Shown here piece by piece: positions 53,735 to 63,426 of a DNA stretch of 64,000 bases. Under the pieces are notes generated by a model. The model made no database searches and had not been told where the DNA came from. It worked only from the letters and a program-made list of their open reading frames with translations. Position 1 is the stretch's first letter. Each line of letters opens with the position of its first letter. This DNA is from Corynebacterium auriscanis. Lineage in GTDB: Bacteria; Actinomycetota; Actinomycetes; Mycobacteriales; Mycobacteriaceae. The stretch spans positions 1,780,572 to 1,844,571 of the forward strand of contig NZ_CP047046.1 of assembly GCF_030408435.1 (NCBI RefSeq), read 5' to 3'. The position numbers were made by a program, and so were the translations under genes.

Positions 53735-56700
53735 CTATCGGCGGGCCGACGCATAATCCAATGCGCCCGGCGCGTTTTTATCCTCAAGGCGCGTTATGCG
53801 CAGGTTCATGTCGCCATACTCCCGGGCGACGCTGTTAAGTAGCTCTTCAACCTGACTTGAGCTGTAACCATCACCGGTGAGGGTGATGTTCACCTGCTTG
53901 CCCGATTCCCTTGCTGCCTGCGTCAGTGCGTGTGTTGCCGCATCGAGTCGCGCCTGATTCGACGCGGACATTGCGGCCAGCTCGCCCTGGCGCTTTGTCG
54001 CTTCGGCTACAGCACGCTCCAACGCGGAAATAACCACCGCGTCGTCCTTATCGGCGCGCGCCTTAGCCAGCTCCTTACTGAGCTTCGCGACCTCAATATC
54101 GAGCTTCAGCTTCTCCAGCGTGGCACTCGAGCCGGCCTGTAGGCCAGATTTCTGTGATTCAAGAATTGCCTTGTCCAACTCGTAGCTTCGCTGCATCTCA
54201 TCGAGTCGCTTCTGATGCTCGGCATTAATCGCCTCCATCTTTGTTTCAGCGATCTGCGACATCGACCCGAATGTGGCATCAAGAATCGAATTGCCGACTT
54301 GGAACCCGCCAGTGATGGCTTCGGGACCCAGCCCACCTACCGTGCCACCGGCAATGCCAGCCAAACCAGACAGCGCCGCCCCAGCGATGCCGAAGCCAGC
54401 GCCAGCCTTAGCAGCTGGGTCGAGCTTCTTCCATGCTTCATCGGCAGCCTTCTTATTGGCCACGGCTCCAGAAATGCCACCAACAAGGTCAGGAATACCA
54501 GACAATGCCGTAACCGCACCGGGAATAGCACCCAGGGGGCCACCGACAGCAAAGCCAGCAACACCCATCGCGATACCACCGACGATCTTCGCGATACCAG
54601 TGAAAATCTTCTGAACGGCCTGCCCCATGCGCTGCAATGCGCCCATTTGATGCACGCCAACACCGAACGTCGCAGCCTGCTGCTGAGCAAGCAGCGCGGT
54701 CTGTAGTCGTAGCTGCTGGGCGATGTGAACCTGCTCCATCGTGGCAGCCGCGAGGTTGAACTGCGCCAACTGCTGCTTAATGGTCGCTTCTTGCTGGGCA
54801 AGGGCAGCTTCTGCCCGCGCCTGCTTCAGCGCCCACTCGGCCTGCATGACCAAGTCCTGGTCTTGCACCCATGTCAGCAAAATGTCATCAACAGCAGCAA
54901 CACCAGCCACGCGGAACCGATCAACAGCATCTGCGAGGTTCGCCACACTCGCAGCACCCATCGTGAGATGACCCTTGCGCTCCTTAGCAAGCGCAGCCTC
55001 GGCACGAGCGATGGAGACATAACCGTCCCACCGGGCTCGCGCGAGGTCAGTCTCGCTTGTGCGCAAAGCATTGACCGCCTCGAGAGTCGCGATCCGGTTG
55101 TTGACGTTTGCCAGAGCAAGCTTAGAAACCTCTTGACGGGTCTTTTCCACTTCACTAGCCAGCTTCGCCATTGCCCCGGCATACTCCGCGACCGTGCCAG
55201 CGCCCTTAGCGACCGAATCCAACACACCAGTAGCCAACTCGCCGATCGCCTTGTAGCGCGACGCAGCGACGGTACGTTCCGCAGCCTCGAGGCGAATCGC
55301 AGCATCCGCCTGCTTGAGCTGAGCCTCGGTGAGCTTACCCTCCGCCTTGGCAACATCGTCCATTGCCTTCTGAACAACCTTGGCGTTCTTCTCGCTGGAC
55401 TTCTCCAGCGACTCGGCAATATCCTCATTCACCCTATCGAGACGCTTCTGCGCCTTGGCGATAGCCTTAGCCCGCTTGGCCGAATCCTTAACGGCGCGCG
55501 CATCACGCAGCGCCTCTTCCGCGTCAGCGAGCTTGCGGGTCTGCACCGTTGTCAGCGCGGCACTCTTGCTACGTGCCCCAATGAGGGAAATGCGCTTTTT
55601 CGCAAGGTCCTCTTCAAGGTCAGCAGTCCTGACCGTCTCAGCTGCAATCTGCTCACGGGTCTGCGCCAAACCCTCCTCCGCATCGCGGACAATCTCGGAC
55701 TTGCCGATAAACTCCCCGCCAAGCGTAAGGCCGAAACGCTTCACCGCGCCCATGGCCTTATTGATCTCATTCTCGAAAGACTTGCGTACCTCATACAACC
55801 GCAACGCAATCTCCGTGAACACGGAATCCTTCGCGAATGGCGCGTTGCCCGTGTAGTCACCGGTAGCTGCGATCTTCTCCACCGCCACAGCCGTGCGCAG
55901 CCACGCATCCGGCCCCTTGCGGGACAGTACCTGAAACTCAGGCATGCCACGCTTGAGCACCACCACCAAATCTTCCGTAGCCCGCGTGGATCGCGCAAAG
56001 TTGCCCCACTGACTGTTCGTGAGAACAGCTTCCGGCTTGCGGGACAGGTTCACAGATAGGCCACGGTGTGGCAGTACGCCGCCCTGGTCGTACAAGCCGG
56101 TGGACTTCACCAGCTGCATAGCGCGCCCCATCTTGCCTGCGTAGCGCCCGGGGAACGCAGACACCTGCACCCCCTGCGCCACCGCACCAGGGTCCATCTG
56201 TTGCCACTTCGGGAACTTCCGCAGCATGGCATTGAAGAACATGCCGGCACTACGGAACGGGCTCATGCGGTCTGCAGTGGTGCCCCATGCGCCGTTATTG
56301 CGCTGCTGGAACAGGCCCACCGAGTCGTAATCCGAGCCAACTGCGTCATGTTTGAACGCCATCGATTCAGGCACAGCTCGATTCGCCCACATTTTCAGCG
56401 GGTCGCCGGACTCCACAAGTGCCGTACCAATGCCGATCATGGCGCCGCGTGCAGGCAGGTGCTTCGACTTAGCGGAACGAGCGATCTCGAATGCGAAGAA
56501 TGGCTGCCCCCACTTGCTCGTGGGTCGGGGCTTATCGCCTTGAGGAACGCCGGTGCGCTTGTTTGGGGTGTGCGGGTCGCGGGCATCGGTCGCGGTCGTA
56601 CCGCTGACGTTCTGGTCGGTCTGACGGGCTGCGTAGCTCGCTTTTCCTACGCCTAGGTACTCGGCGGCCTGCGTGTACAGGTCTTGCGCCTTGCCCCACG

Positions 56701-59700
56701 ATACGGAAGTGCTGCCGCCGAACGAGTCGCCCACGGCAGCGCCAGCGGGCACGCCACCCGCAAGGGGTGCAGCACTACCACCAGCCATGCCAGCCGTCGA
56801 ATCAGCCGATGGCCTACGCCACGGAGTCTCCGGGCGAGCGCTGGACAGCTTGAAGTGAGCATGGTCAGTAAACGACGGGTGGCGAGCGCTAGCAGCACGG
56901 CCACCGATCTGGCCATTACCGCGAGCTCCACCCATCTCAATGGCGATACCACCCACGTCGCCAGCCGTGTGGCCACCATATGGGCCACCATTGAACCAGC
57001 CAATATTGAAGTCATTGCGTCCACCGAGGCCACGCTTCGCGCCCATCGAGGCCAGCACGGAACCCTGACTGCCCGTCGCAAACAAGCGCGCCAATGGGCG
57101 GTGACGCCACAGCCCCTTAACGAAGCCGGCGACCAGCGAGATCATGCCAGAGCAATCACCCCAATTGCCAGCCGAGCCACCGCCCCACGTGTAAGGGAAT
57201 CCCTCAAGGCTGCGACCAGCGGGCGCACGCATACCCTTAACGGTCTTACCTCGGACCCACTGCAAAACATCACCCGCGGTGATACCACCATCGGCGAAGT
57301 AATTCACGCTCTTCGGGGCCAGCGACCCGCGGTAGCGAGGGTCGACCGGAGCGCCAGTGTCCTTGCTAACGACAGACAGGCCGAACATGTCCGCGACCTG
57401 CGAAAGGATAGCCGTCGAGCGGGCACGCTTGGAGCCAGCCAGCGGAATGTAGGCCTCGCCACCGGTTTCAGGTTCAGCCCACACGCGCCACGCGCCAGCC
57501 TTGGCGATCTGCGCGCTGTGATTCTCCTTGCCTCCACGCCCAAAGCGCTTAACTCCGCCCTGGGCATAAGCCTCGATAACGCCACCGAGCGACAGGCCAA
57601 TGAACCCCTCAAGCCTATCGGGCACGACCGCGCGGATAGCGTCACCAATGATCGACCCAGCGGAACGAATGCCCGAAACAAGACCGGAGATAATGTCCCG
57701 CCCAGCGTTGACGAGCCAACTGCCGGCAGCCGCAAAAATGCCCTTGATGCGCCCCGGGATACCAGAGACGATCTGAATGAAATTATTGAAGCTGTTGCGG
57801 GCACTGTTAACGAAGTTGGAGATGGCGGACTTGAGCGCGTTAACAGCCGCGATAACGCCAGCCTTAACCGCATTCCACGCCCCGAGAACAACGGCCTTAA
57901 TGGCGTTCCACGCTGCGGAGCTTGCGGACTTGATAGCACTCCAGCCATTGACGATGCCATCACGCAGGAATCCGAGGATAGCCAGTACGGCAGCGCGTAG
58001 GCCATTCCATACGCCCACAATGACAGCCTTAACACCATTCCAGACTGCGATGGCCATGCCCTTAATGGCGTTCCACCCGGCCACGATCGCAATAGAGAGT
58101 CCATTCCAGACCGCTATCACCCCGGCGCGGATACCGTTCCACACGCCGACAATGAGGGCTTTAAGCCCATTCCACACCGCGCCAGCAATGGAGACTAACC
58201 CATTCCATGCCGCAGAAAGCGTGGTGGTGATTCCATTCCAGACAGCAGATGCGACAGCAACTAAACCATTCCACAAGCCATTCCACAGGTTCTTGACCGT
58301 CTCCACGCCACTGGCAAAAGCGTCCCTGATCTGCTCCCAGTGGGTAACGATGTAGGAAACTGCCATACCGATAGGCCCGCCAAGGATCGACAGCACCGTA
58401 GTCCAGTTCTCAGACAGCCAATCGCGAGTGGCGGTGACCGCGTTCTTTAGGCCATCGAAAGCACCCGAAGCGGCACTCTTGATGCCGTCCCATGCGCCGG
58501 AGGCGCCAGACTTAATGCCGTCCCACACACCGGAGGCGCCAGATTTAACGCCATCCCATACGCCGGTGAAGAAATCGCCTGTTGCCGACCAAGCGGACTT
58601 AATGCCCTCCCATGCAGACGATGCAGCGTCAGAAACATCACTCCAGACTTGCGTGAATTTGTTCGCGAGCCACGACCATGCGTCCTTAAGGGCCTGTATA
58701 AACTCGCCCCAGATTCGCTTACCGGTCTCGGTCTTGGTGAAAAACCAGATGAGTCCGGCAACCACTGCAGCGATAGCAGTGGCAATGAGAACCATCGGGT
58801 TAGCCAGCATTGCGGCCGTCAGCGCCCGGAATGCCCCCATCGCCATGCGCAAACCGGTGACAAGACCAGACTTTAAGACGCCGGCAAACCGCGCGAGACT
58901 ACCGCCCACCTTGAGGAACACCGAGCCGATCTTCGACCCAATTCCGCTGATGCGCGAAAACAGCGAGCCCATATTTATGAGCTTGCTACCAAGCCCTACG
59001 AACGTTTTGCCGATGCCCGCGATGATGGGGTTAGCGGACTTAAACCCACCAGCGACCCGGAGCATGATGCCGCCGAGTCCACCCCCACCGCTTAACGCCC
59101 CGCCAAGGAACTTTGCGGCACCACCGACGTTGCGCAGGTTACCAGCCACACCGCCGAACAATCCCGTGACGAAACTTATGCCCTTGAACGCGACGAAGCC
59201 AGTAACAAGCCCATTCACCGCGCCCTGATTCTCCGTCATGAGCTGGGCAATCTTCTCCAGAATTGGCGCGAGGATATTCGCTAACAGCGGGGCAAGCGTG
59301 GCAAACGCGCCCGTCATGGACACGATGGACGCAGCCATCGCACCCTGCCCCAGAGACGCGATAATCTTGCCCACGCTCGGCGCGAGTTCAACAAATGCGT
59401 CCTTGATCTTCCGGGCAGACTCACCTAACGCACCAAACATGCCTGGAGCGTCATTATTGCCCTTGAGGCCAGACATGAAGTCATCGAACTTCTGCTTGAC
59501 GCTATCGAGCGTGCGCGCGACCTCATTGGCTACTTGAGCGTCAGGAAAGGCCTTTTTGAAAGCATCCCCCTGATAGCCCTTTTCGAAATACTCGAAAACG
59601 CCCCTAACCTTGTCGGTTAGTCCGTCAATTGCCTTAGTGGCGTTACCGATAATGGCAGGGGCAACGTTGAATGGACCCTTGAGCAGCGTTTCGCCGAGAC

Positions 59701-60439
59701 GACCAACAGCAGCCTTAGCATTCATCACCGAACCCGAAAACGTCTTGCCCATCTCGAGCGCAGCCCCGCCCATGCCGGCCTTCATAGCTTTCTCAAAAGT
59801 CTTAAAGTCGATTTGCCCATCGGAAACCATCTCCGAAATCTCTTCGGAGGTCTTGCCAGTCTCCTTTGCGAGTAACTGCAACACGGGAATGCCGCTGGAC
59901 ATAAGCTGCATCATGTCATCGCCCTGGAGCTTGCCGCGTGCTGCGACCGAACCGAAGATAAGGCCTACATCGGAGATGTCACGGCCAGCAATCGCAGCCG
60001 TATCTCCCACAGTCTTAAGGACACCTTCCAGCTCCTGCCCCGGCTTGATCCCAGAAGCAACCATCTGCGCAGCAAGACCCGCAGCGTCACCGAGGCCATA
60101 GGCCGTGCCCTTCACTGAGTTAAGAGCAGAGTCCATGATTTTTCCCACGTTCTGCGTGGAGTGACCAAGGCCCTTGAGCTTGGCTTGCGCACCCTCGATA
60201 GCCGAAAGGCGATCAAAGCCCTTTTTAAGAGTGTAACCAAGCGCCGAGCCAGCAGCAGCGCCGGCAGCCAGCGCGCCCCTCTTGAGCGTCTTGCCAATGC
60301 CCGACGATAGTTTGGTTCCCATCGACTCGCCGGACTTGACGGCTGACGAATCAGCCTCACCCAGAGCCTGCTTCACAGCTGGGGCAATGTCCTTCGTGGA
60401 CGGCTTAATAACCACCCATGCGTTAGCTAGCTGAACCAC
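53735..60439 (-). CDS. Tape measure protein with embedded peptidoglycan-hydrolase domains
   Basis: 2,234 residues, GTG start. It sets tail length and helps DNA entry. Early TMP-type region (AEGAQAKLKGLGHSTQNVGK, TAAIAGRDISDVGLIFGSVA); membrane-like segments; about 606-666 WDGIKSGASG repeats and about 720-850 WNGL repeats every 12 residues. Around 1090-1180 there is NWGDCSGMISLVAG with later DHAHFKLSS, an NlpC/P60-like Cys-His domain. Around 1320-1400 IGIGTALVESGDP and VGLFQQRNNGAWG indicate an SLT-like muramidase. Long coiled coil from 1560 to 1750, then glycine-rich helices. The hydrolase domains probably help open the cell wall during infection. Confidence 0.93.
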   Translation of the reverse strand: MVQLANAWVVIKPSTKDIAPAVKQALGEADSSAVKSGESMGTKLSSGIGKTLKRGALAAGAAAGSALGYTLKKGFDRLSAIEGAQAKLKGLGHSTQNVGKIMDSALNSVKGTAYGLGDAAGLAAQMVASGIKPGQELEGVLKTVGDTAAIAGRDISDVGLIFGSVAARGKLQGDDMMQLMSSGIPVLQLLAKETGKTSEEISEMVSDGQIDFKTFEKAMKAGMGGAALEMGKTFSGSVMNAKAAVGRLGETLLKGPFNVAPAIIGNATKAIDGLTDKVRGVFEYFEKGYQGDAFKKAFPDAQVANEVARTLDSVKQKFDDFMSGLKGNNDAPGMFGALGESARKIKDAFVELAPSVGKIIASLGQGAMAASIVSMTGAFATLAPLLANILAPILEKIAQLMTENQGAVNGLVTGFVAFKGISFVTGLFGGVAGNLRNVGGAAKFLGGALSGGGGLGGIMLRVAGGFKSANPIIAGIGKTFVGLGSKLINMGSLFSRISGIGSKIGSVFLKVGGSLARFAGVLKSGLVTGLRMAMGAFRALTAAMLANPMVLIATAIAAVVAGLIWFFTKTETGKRIWGEFIQALKDAWSWLANKFTQVWSDVSDAASSAWEGIKSAWSATGDFFTGVWDGVKSGASGVWDGIKSGASGAWDGIKSAASGAFDGLKNAVTATRDWLSENWTTVLSILGGPIGMAVSYIVTHWEQIRDAFASGVETVKNLWNGLWNGLVAVASAVWNGITTTLSAAWNGLVSIAGAVWNGLKALIVGVWNGIRAGVIAVWNGLSIAIVAGWNAIKGMAIAVWNGVKAVIVGVWNGLRAAVLAILGFLRDGIVNGWSAIKSASSAAWNAIKAVVLGAWNAVKAGVIAAVNALKSAISNFVNSARNSFNNFIQIVSGIPGRIKGIFAAAGSWLVNAGRDIISGLVSGIRSAGSIIGDAIRAVVPDRLEGFIGLSLGGVIEAYAQGGVKRFGRGGKENHSAQIAKAGAWRVWAEPETGGEAYIPLAGSKRARSTAILSQVADMFGLSVVSKDTGAPVDPRYRGSLAPKSVNYFADGGITAGDVLQWVRGKTVKGMRAPAGRSLEGFPYTWGGGSAGNWGDCSGMISLVAGFVKGLWRHRPLARLFATGSQGSVLASMGAKRGLGGRNDFNIGWFNGGPYGGHTAGDVGGIAIEMGGARGNGQIGGRAASARHPSFTDHAHFKLSSARPETPWRRPSADSTAGMAGGSAAPLAGGVPAGAAVGDSFGGSTSVSWGKAQDLYTQAAEYLGVGKASYAARQTDQNVSGTTATDARDPHTPNKRTGVPQGDKPRPTSKWGQPFFAFEIARSAKSKHLPARGAMIGIGTALVESGDPLKMWANRAVPESMAFKHDAVGSDYDSVGLFQQRNNGAWGTTADRMSPFRSAGMFFNAMLRKFPKWQQMDPGAVAQGVQVSAFPGRYAGKMGRAMQLVKSTGLYDQGGVLPHRGLSVNLSRKPEAVLTNSQWGNFARSTRATEDLVVVLKRGMPEFQVLSRKGPDAWLRTAVAVEKIAATGDYTGNAPFAKDSVFTEIALRLYEVRKSFENEINKAMGAVKRFGLTLGGEFIGKSEIVRDAEEGLAQTREQIAAETVRTADLEEDLAKKRISLIGARSKSAALTTVQTRKLADAEEALRDARAVKDSAKRAKAIAKAQKRLDRVNEDIAESLEKSSEKNAKVVQKAMDDVAKAEGKLTEAQLKQADAAIRLEAAERTVAASRYKAIGELATGVLDSVAKGAGTVAEYAGAMAKLASEVEKTRQEVSKLALANVNNRIATLEAVNALRTSETDLARARWDGYVSIARAEAALAKERKGHLTMGAASVANLADAVDRFRVAGVAAVDDILLTWVQDQDLVMQAEWALKQARAEAALAQQEATIKQQLAQFNLAAATMEQVHIAQQLRLQTALLAQQQAATFGVGVHQMGALQRMGQAVQKIFTGIAKIVGGIAMGVAGFAVGGPLGAIPGAVTALSGIPDLVGGISGAVANKKAADEAWKKLDPAAKAGAGFGIAGAALSGLAGIAGGTVGGLGPEAITGGFQVGNSILDATFGSMSQIAETKMEAINAEHQKRLDEMQRSYELDKAILESQKSGLQAGSSATLEKLKLDIEVAKLSKELAKARADKDDAVVISALERAVAEATKRQGELAAMSASNQARLDAATHALTQAARESGKQVNITLTGDGYSSSQVEELLNSVAREYGDMNLRITRLEDKNAPGALDYASARR

Positions 60440-60454
60440 TGCCCCAACCTCCTG

Positions 60455-60934
60455 TTATGACACCCAGCCGAGCCACTTGTTCAGCTCGTCAACGGGTATA
60501 GCTTCGCCGGTGAACACACCGGATTCTTTATCGTTGAACGGGTCGCCGGATGACGCCTCATTTTTGTTCTGCCCTTCCATATCCGCCGTTGTCACACTCG
60601 GACGAGGGATCGGCTTTGGGCGCTCACCCTTGCCGGAACGTTGCCAGTTCGCGCCATGAAGGGCATCAACGGCGCTAGCAAGTAAGTACTCCCCCACACC
60701 CCAGCCATAAGCATCGCCCATGGACTGGCGGGCGATGGCGGACTTGTCGTCTGCCTGACGGATAACGACGGCCACGTCACGCCAGTTCAGGCGGTCAGTG
60801 CCGTCGCAGAGCCAGCGCAAACGCAACCCCTGACGAATAAGCTCATGTTCTACAACCTCACAGAACTCGTCATCGTCAAGGGCTTGCGCAATGCTTAGGA
60901 TTCCCCCAGTGGGGTATCTCCCTGCTCGGTCCAC
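60455..60934 (-). CDS. Tail assembly chaperone, frameshifted part (gpT-like)
   Basis: The open frame is 159 residues but its own start is weak and lies inside the upstream gene. Reading through a -1 shift at 60901-60907 joins residue 86 of the upstream protein to GILSIAQALDDDEF here, giving a product of about 235 residues. It has the position and size of the G-T chaperones that coat the tape measure protein during tail assembly. Helical and acidic, with DDEFCEVVEHELIRQGLRL and WGVGEYLLASAVDALHG. Confidence 0.85.
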   Translation of the reverse strand: MDRAGRYPTGGILSIAQALDDDEFCEVVEHELIRQGLRLRWLCDGTDRLNWRDVAVVIRQADDKSAIARQSMGDAYGWGVGEYLLASAVDALHGANWQRSGKGERPKPIPRPSVTTADMEGQNKNEASSGDPFNDKESGVFTGEAIPVDELNKWLGWVS

Positions 60935-61161
60935 TGCACGATGAACTTCTCATAGTCACGAACACTCATGTTGTCGATAATGTCGACAGTGGCCTTGTCG
61001 AACTTCGCGGCTTTGAACAGCTCATCATCATCCAGGTCATCAGCGTTGTTGCTGTCATTGAATACCTTTTTGAACGCCTTGCGGGTCACTGCATCCTTGA
61101 GGAACGGCAGGTCAAGTTCCTTGCCGTCAGCGGTAGTGAAGTGGAATCGTTCCAGAGCCAT
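60895..61161 (-). CDS. Tail assembly chaperone, short form (gpG-like)
   Basis: 88 residues from ATG 61161: MALERFHFTTADGKELDLPF, then KDAVTRKAFKKVFND and KFIVQWTEQGDTPLGES. The last codons CTG GGG GAA TCC TAA carry the slip sequence used to make the longer form. It lies between the major tail protein and the tape measure, the standard chaperone place. Confidence 0.85.
   Translation of the reverse strand: MALERFHFTTADGKELDLPFLKDAVTRKAFKKVFNDSNNADDLDDDELFKAAKFDKATVDIIDNMSVRDYEKFIVQWTEQGDTPLGES
60901..60907 (-). promoter_or_regulatory. Programmed -1 frameshift site
   Basis: On the minus strand GGGGGAA read as G GGG GAA, three codons before the stop of the short chaperone. A one-base backward slip keeps GGG and turns GAA into GGA, continuing into GILSIAQ of the overlapping frame. 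Confidence 0.8.
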
Positions 61162-61258
61162 AGCGGGTCTCCTTAAAAGTCTTGAAGCGGGTTAGATTGG
61201 CAGGTCTATGAAGGTAGGGCTAGACGCGACCCGCCAGAAAACGCCTAGCCCAGGGGAA

Positions 61259-61855
61259 CTAATCGGAGGAGCCGACCTCTTCGGCACGCTTAATCATCGA
61301 GATCAGCTTCTGGTTGTCCACCCCGAAGCACTCAATAGTCACCTCAAACTTGATGACATCAGCCTTGACATAGGACACGTCTCCAACTTCAGTGACCTGC
61401 GCATCAGGCGCGAACACGAGAATCTTCGAACCATTGCCACCATTGATGGTGAAGCCAATGGAGAAGTGCGGAAGCTCTTCCGCAGACTCCACAACCTTGA
61501 GCACGCCTCCCTGCTCGGAAACGTTCGCCTCGCCCGCCACCAGCTTCAGAACATCGGAGTTTGCAGCCTCCATGAACGTGGTCTTGAGCATCACAGAGTG
61601 GTCAGACTGCGTAATGACAATAGTGTCACCATTCCAGTCCTTGATCTTCTCCGTAGAACGGTCAACCGTCTTAGTCACACCATCTTCGGAGATGTAACCG
61701 GCAGGCTTGTGCTGCAAGGTCTGCTTTAGGTCTGCATCGACGGCGGTCGGGAACTTGTCAGCGGTTGCGACAGGCGCACCAACAGTGATCCCGCCAACGA
61801 CCTTAACGTCAGGTGCGCCTACGAGAACATTCTTACGATTACGTGCATCAACCAT
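61259..61855 (-). CDS. Major tail protein
   Basis: 198 residues with a strong GGAGGAATCTC site before ATG, fitting high expression. Starts MVDARNRKNVLVGAPDVKVV; beta-rich with GFTINGGNGSKILVFAPDAQ and DVIKFEVTIECFGV. It lies between the tail terminator and the chaperones and is the right size for a tail-tube subunit. Confidence 0.85.
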   Translation of the reverse strand: MVDARNRKNVLVGAPDVKVVGGITVGAPVATADKFPTAVDADLKQTLQHKPAGYISEDGVTKTVDRSTEKIKDWNGDTIVITQSDHSVMLKTTFMEAANSDVLKLVAGEANVSEQGGVLKVVESAEELPHFSIGFTINGGNGSKILVFAPDAQVTEVGDVSYVKADVIKFEVTIECFGVDNQKLISMIKRAEEVGSSD

Positions 61856-61883
61856 GAGATTCCTCCTTTAAGGAATTGGATAT

Positions 61884-61912
61884 AAGAAAACCCCCACCTG
61901 GTTAGGTGAGGG
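61884..61912 (-). terminator. Hairpin before the major tail gene
   Basis: On the minus strand CCCTCACCT/AGGTGGGGG (9 bp, one G-U) with AACC loop and TTTTCTT, overlapping the end of the tail terminator gene. It may end or attenuate transcription between head and tail genes. Confidence 0.7.
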
Positions 61913-62267
61913 TCGTGAACAGTTCGCCGGTGATCTGCCATCGGAAGATATCCGGCGTGTCGGGGTCTGGGAAGTCATGAGGGCCAGCCTCTTCGTCCCA
62001 GCCCAGCAGCTTGTCGCTGCGATGGAATGCGCCATCAATGAGGTGGAGGCGGATTGTCTGAATGGTGTCGATGACCGCCTCGAGATCGGCACCATAAACC
62101 TGGATTGCGACAAGCCCAGACTGCAACGTAGGTGCCTTAGCTGTGATGGCTGCAGCATCGACGCGGACGAACAATTCAACCGCCTTACGCGGCACAAGCG
62201 TCACAACGGGGCACTCCACCACGCCACGAAGTTCCTCGAGAAGCCACTCGACAGCAAGTTGAGTCAT
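61902..62267 (-). CDS. Tail terminator-like protein
   Basis: 121 residues, ATGA overlap with the preceding gene. MTQLAVEWLLEELRGVVECP, then VTLVPRKAVELFVRV and VIDTIQTIRLHLIDGAFHRS, ending WQITGELFTTLT: the alpha-beta pattern of tail-completion (tail terminator) proteins at this position in the module. Confidence 0.7.
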   Translation of the reverse strand: MTQLAVEWLLEELRGVVECPVVTLVPRKAVELFVRVDAAAITAKAPTLQSGLVAIQVYGADLEAVIDTIQTIRLHLIDGAFHRSDKLLGWDEEAGPHDFPDPDTPDIFRWQITGELFTTLT

Positions 62268-62500
62268 TTGCCACCACCTAACGCTTTCAGCAGCGTGTTA
62301 TCGCGCGCGTTGACCCGCATTGCGCGGGGCGTATCAGTAAACACGATGGCACGATAACGGTCCGGAAACTCCTGAGAGTCCCATTCAAAGCCATTTCCAG
62401 CCCGGGTGGCCACATCACGCGCCAATCCATTGATCTGATCTCGCAAAGCCGGATCTTTGCGCATCTCCTGGAACCCATCAATGTTCCATGTGATTTTCAT
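62264..62500 (-). CDS. Phage head-tail or tail-completion protein (HK97 gp10-like position)
   Basis: 78 residues, MKITWNIDGFQEMRKDPALR then GNGFEWDSQEFPDRYRAIVF and ARDNTLLKALGG. The closing NTLLKAL motif is common in gp10-type neck proteins of actinophages. It precedes the tail terminator gene, overlapping it by four bases. Confidence 0.65.
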   Translation of the reverse strand: MKITWNIDGFQEMRKDPALRDQINGLARDVATRAGNGFEWDSQEFPDRYRAIVFTDTPRAMRVNARDNTLLKALGGGK

Positions 62501-62507
62501 AGAAAGC

Positions 62508-62681
62508 TCACCCCTCGACCATCTGAAAAGTGAGCCACCTACCCGGTGCGAAACCAGCCAAAAAAGTTGACCTATCTTTCCTCAGGACGACAAGGGCGCC
62601 GTCCATGATTTCCACACAGTCCGTGTCAAAATGCACCGGCTGAGTTTCATCTTTGAGGTTAAGAGCAATTACTTCCAGCAT
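62508..62681 (-). CDS. Small phage neck-region protein
   Basis: 57 residues: MLEVIALNLKDETQPVHFDT, then VEIMDGALVVLRKDRSTFLA and APGRWLTFQMVEG. Its ATG overlaps the stop of the upstream connector gene by one base (TAATG), strong evidence that it is real. No domain recognised. Confidence 0.65.
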   Translation of the reverse strand: MLEVIALNLKDETQPVHFDTDCVEIMDGALVVLRKDRSTFLAGFAPGRWLTFQMVEG

Positions 62682-63046
62682 TATCCCTCCACCTTCAACG
62701 CATGGACCACCACAAGCCCCGGGGAAAACCCAAACGGGCCATGATCATAGTTTTCTGGATTACCAGCTACCTGCCACACAGATCCATCCGGCAATCGAAT
62801 TTTCGCCGCAGTACCAAACTCAGCACCAACAGGCACGTGCACATGCAGGTAATCAATGGTCCGCAGCACCGACTCCCCAGCCTTTTCTTCCACTCGGTCA
62901 ACCCACCACCCAGCCACCCGAAGATGACGGGATACCACGGGACCAGGACGGGAGTCACCGAACCGATCTACCACCGGTTCGCCTGGGGTTAACACCTCTA
63001 CCTCATGAGACAACGGGATAAAAGGGGTGCTCACTTCGACGCTCAC
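62681..63046 (-). CDS. Head-closure / head-tail joining protein
   Basis: 121 residues from GTG 63046, which overlaps the upstream stop (GTGA); the frame is open further upstream to 63127 but a start there would overlap by 85 bases. STPFIPLSHEVEVLTPGEPV, SRHLRVAGWWVDRVEEKAGE, LRTIDYLHVHVPVGAEFG, RLPDGSVWQVAGNPENYDHG fit the small beta-barrel neck proteins that follow the connector in long-tailed phages. Confidence 0.7.
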   Translation of the reverse strand: MSVEVSTPFIPLSHEVEVLTPGEPVVDRFGDSRPGPVVSRHLRVAGWWVDRVEEKAGESVLRTIDYLHVHVPVGAEFGTAAKIRLPDGSVWQVAGNPENYDHGPFGFSPGLVVVHALKVEG

Positions 63047-63426
63047 CCCATCGACATTGAGTACACGCCGCGTCGTCGGCGCCGAACCAATGGCGCCAAC
63101 ATGGTCTTGTCCGATACGGACAACCACGGCGCACCACCAGACGCACCCTGCCCAAAAGACAAGTTCGTCGCAAAAGGTCCCGCGGTGTACGACACGGATT
63201 CTGCGGCCTGGGACTGTGGTGGGGCTTCCAGCACCCTAGCCACCATGCGGGAGACTACGAGGCGCACCGCATCAGGCACCGGATCAGGCGTGTAGCCGAG
63301 GTAGCTTACGACCAGCGCGGAGGCTTCCTCCAGCAAGCCTGCTGTGCGCTGCTGCGCGTCCTCACCAAGTGGGTCGCGAAGACGGGCTTCAACATCACTC
63401 AGACTTGCGAGCACGCCCACCCCCAC
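63043..63426 (-). CDS. Head-tail connector (gp6-like adaptor)
   Basis: 127 residues or slightly fewer (in-frame GTG starts at 63426, 63420 and 63414). ASLSDVEARLRDPLGEDAQQ, RTAGLLEEASALVVSYLGYT and PDAVRLVVSRMVARVLEAPP form the helical adaptor pattern; the C-terminal part SVSYTAGPFATNLSFGQGAS, WLSVSDKTMLAPL is typical of phage connector proteins in actinophages. Confidence 0.8.
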   Translation of the reverse strand: MGVGVLASLSDVEARLRDPLGEDAQQRTAGLLEEASALVVSYLGYTPDPVPDAVRLVVSRMVARVLEAPPQSQAAESVSYTAGPFATNLSFGQGASGGAPWLSVSDKTMLAPLVRRRRRGVYSMSMG

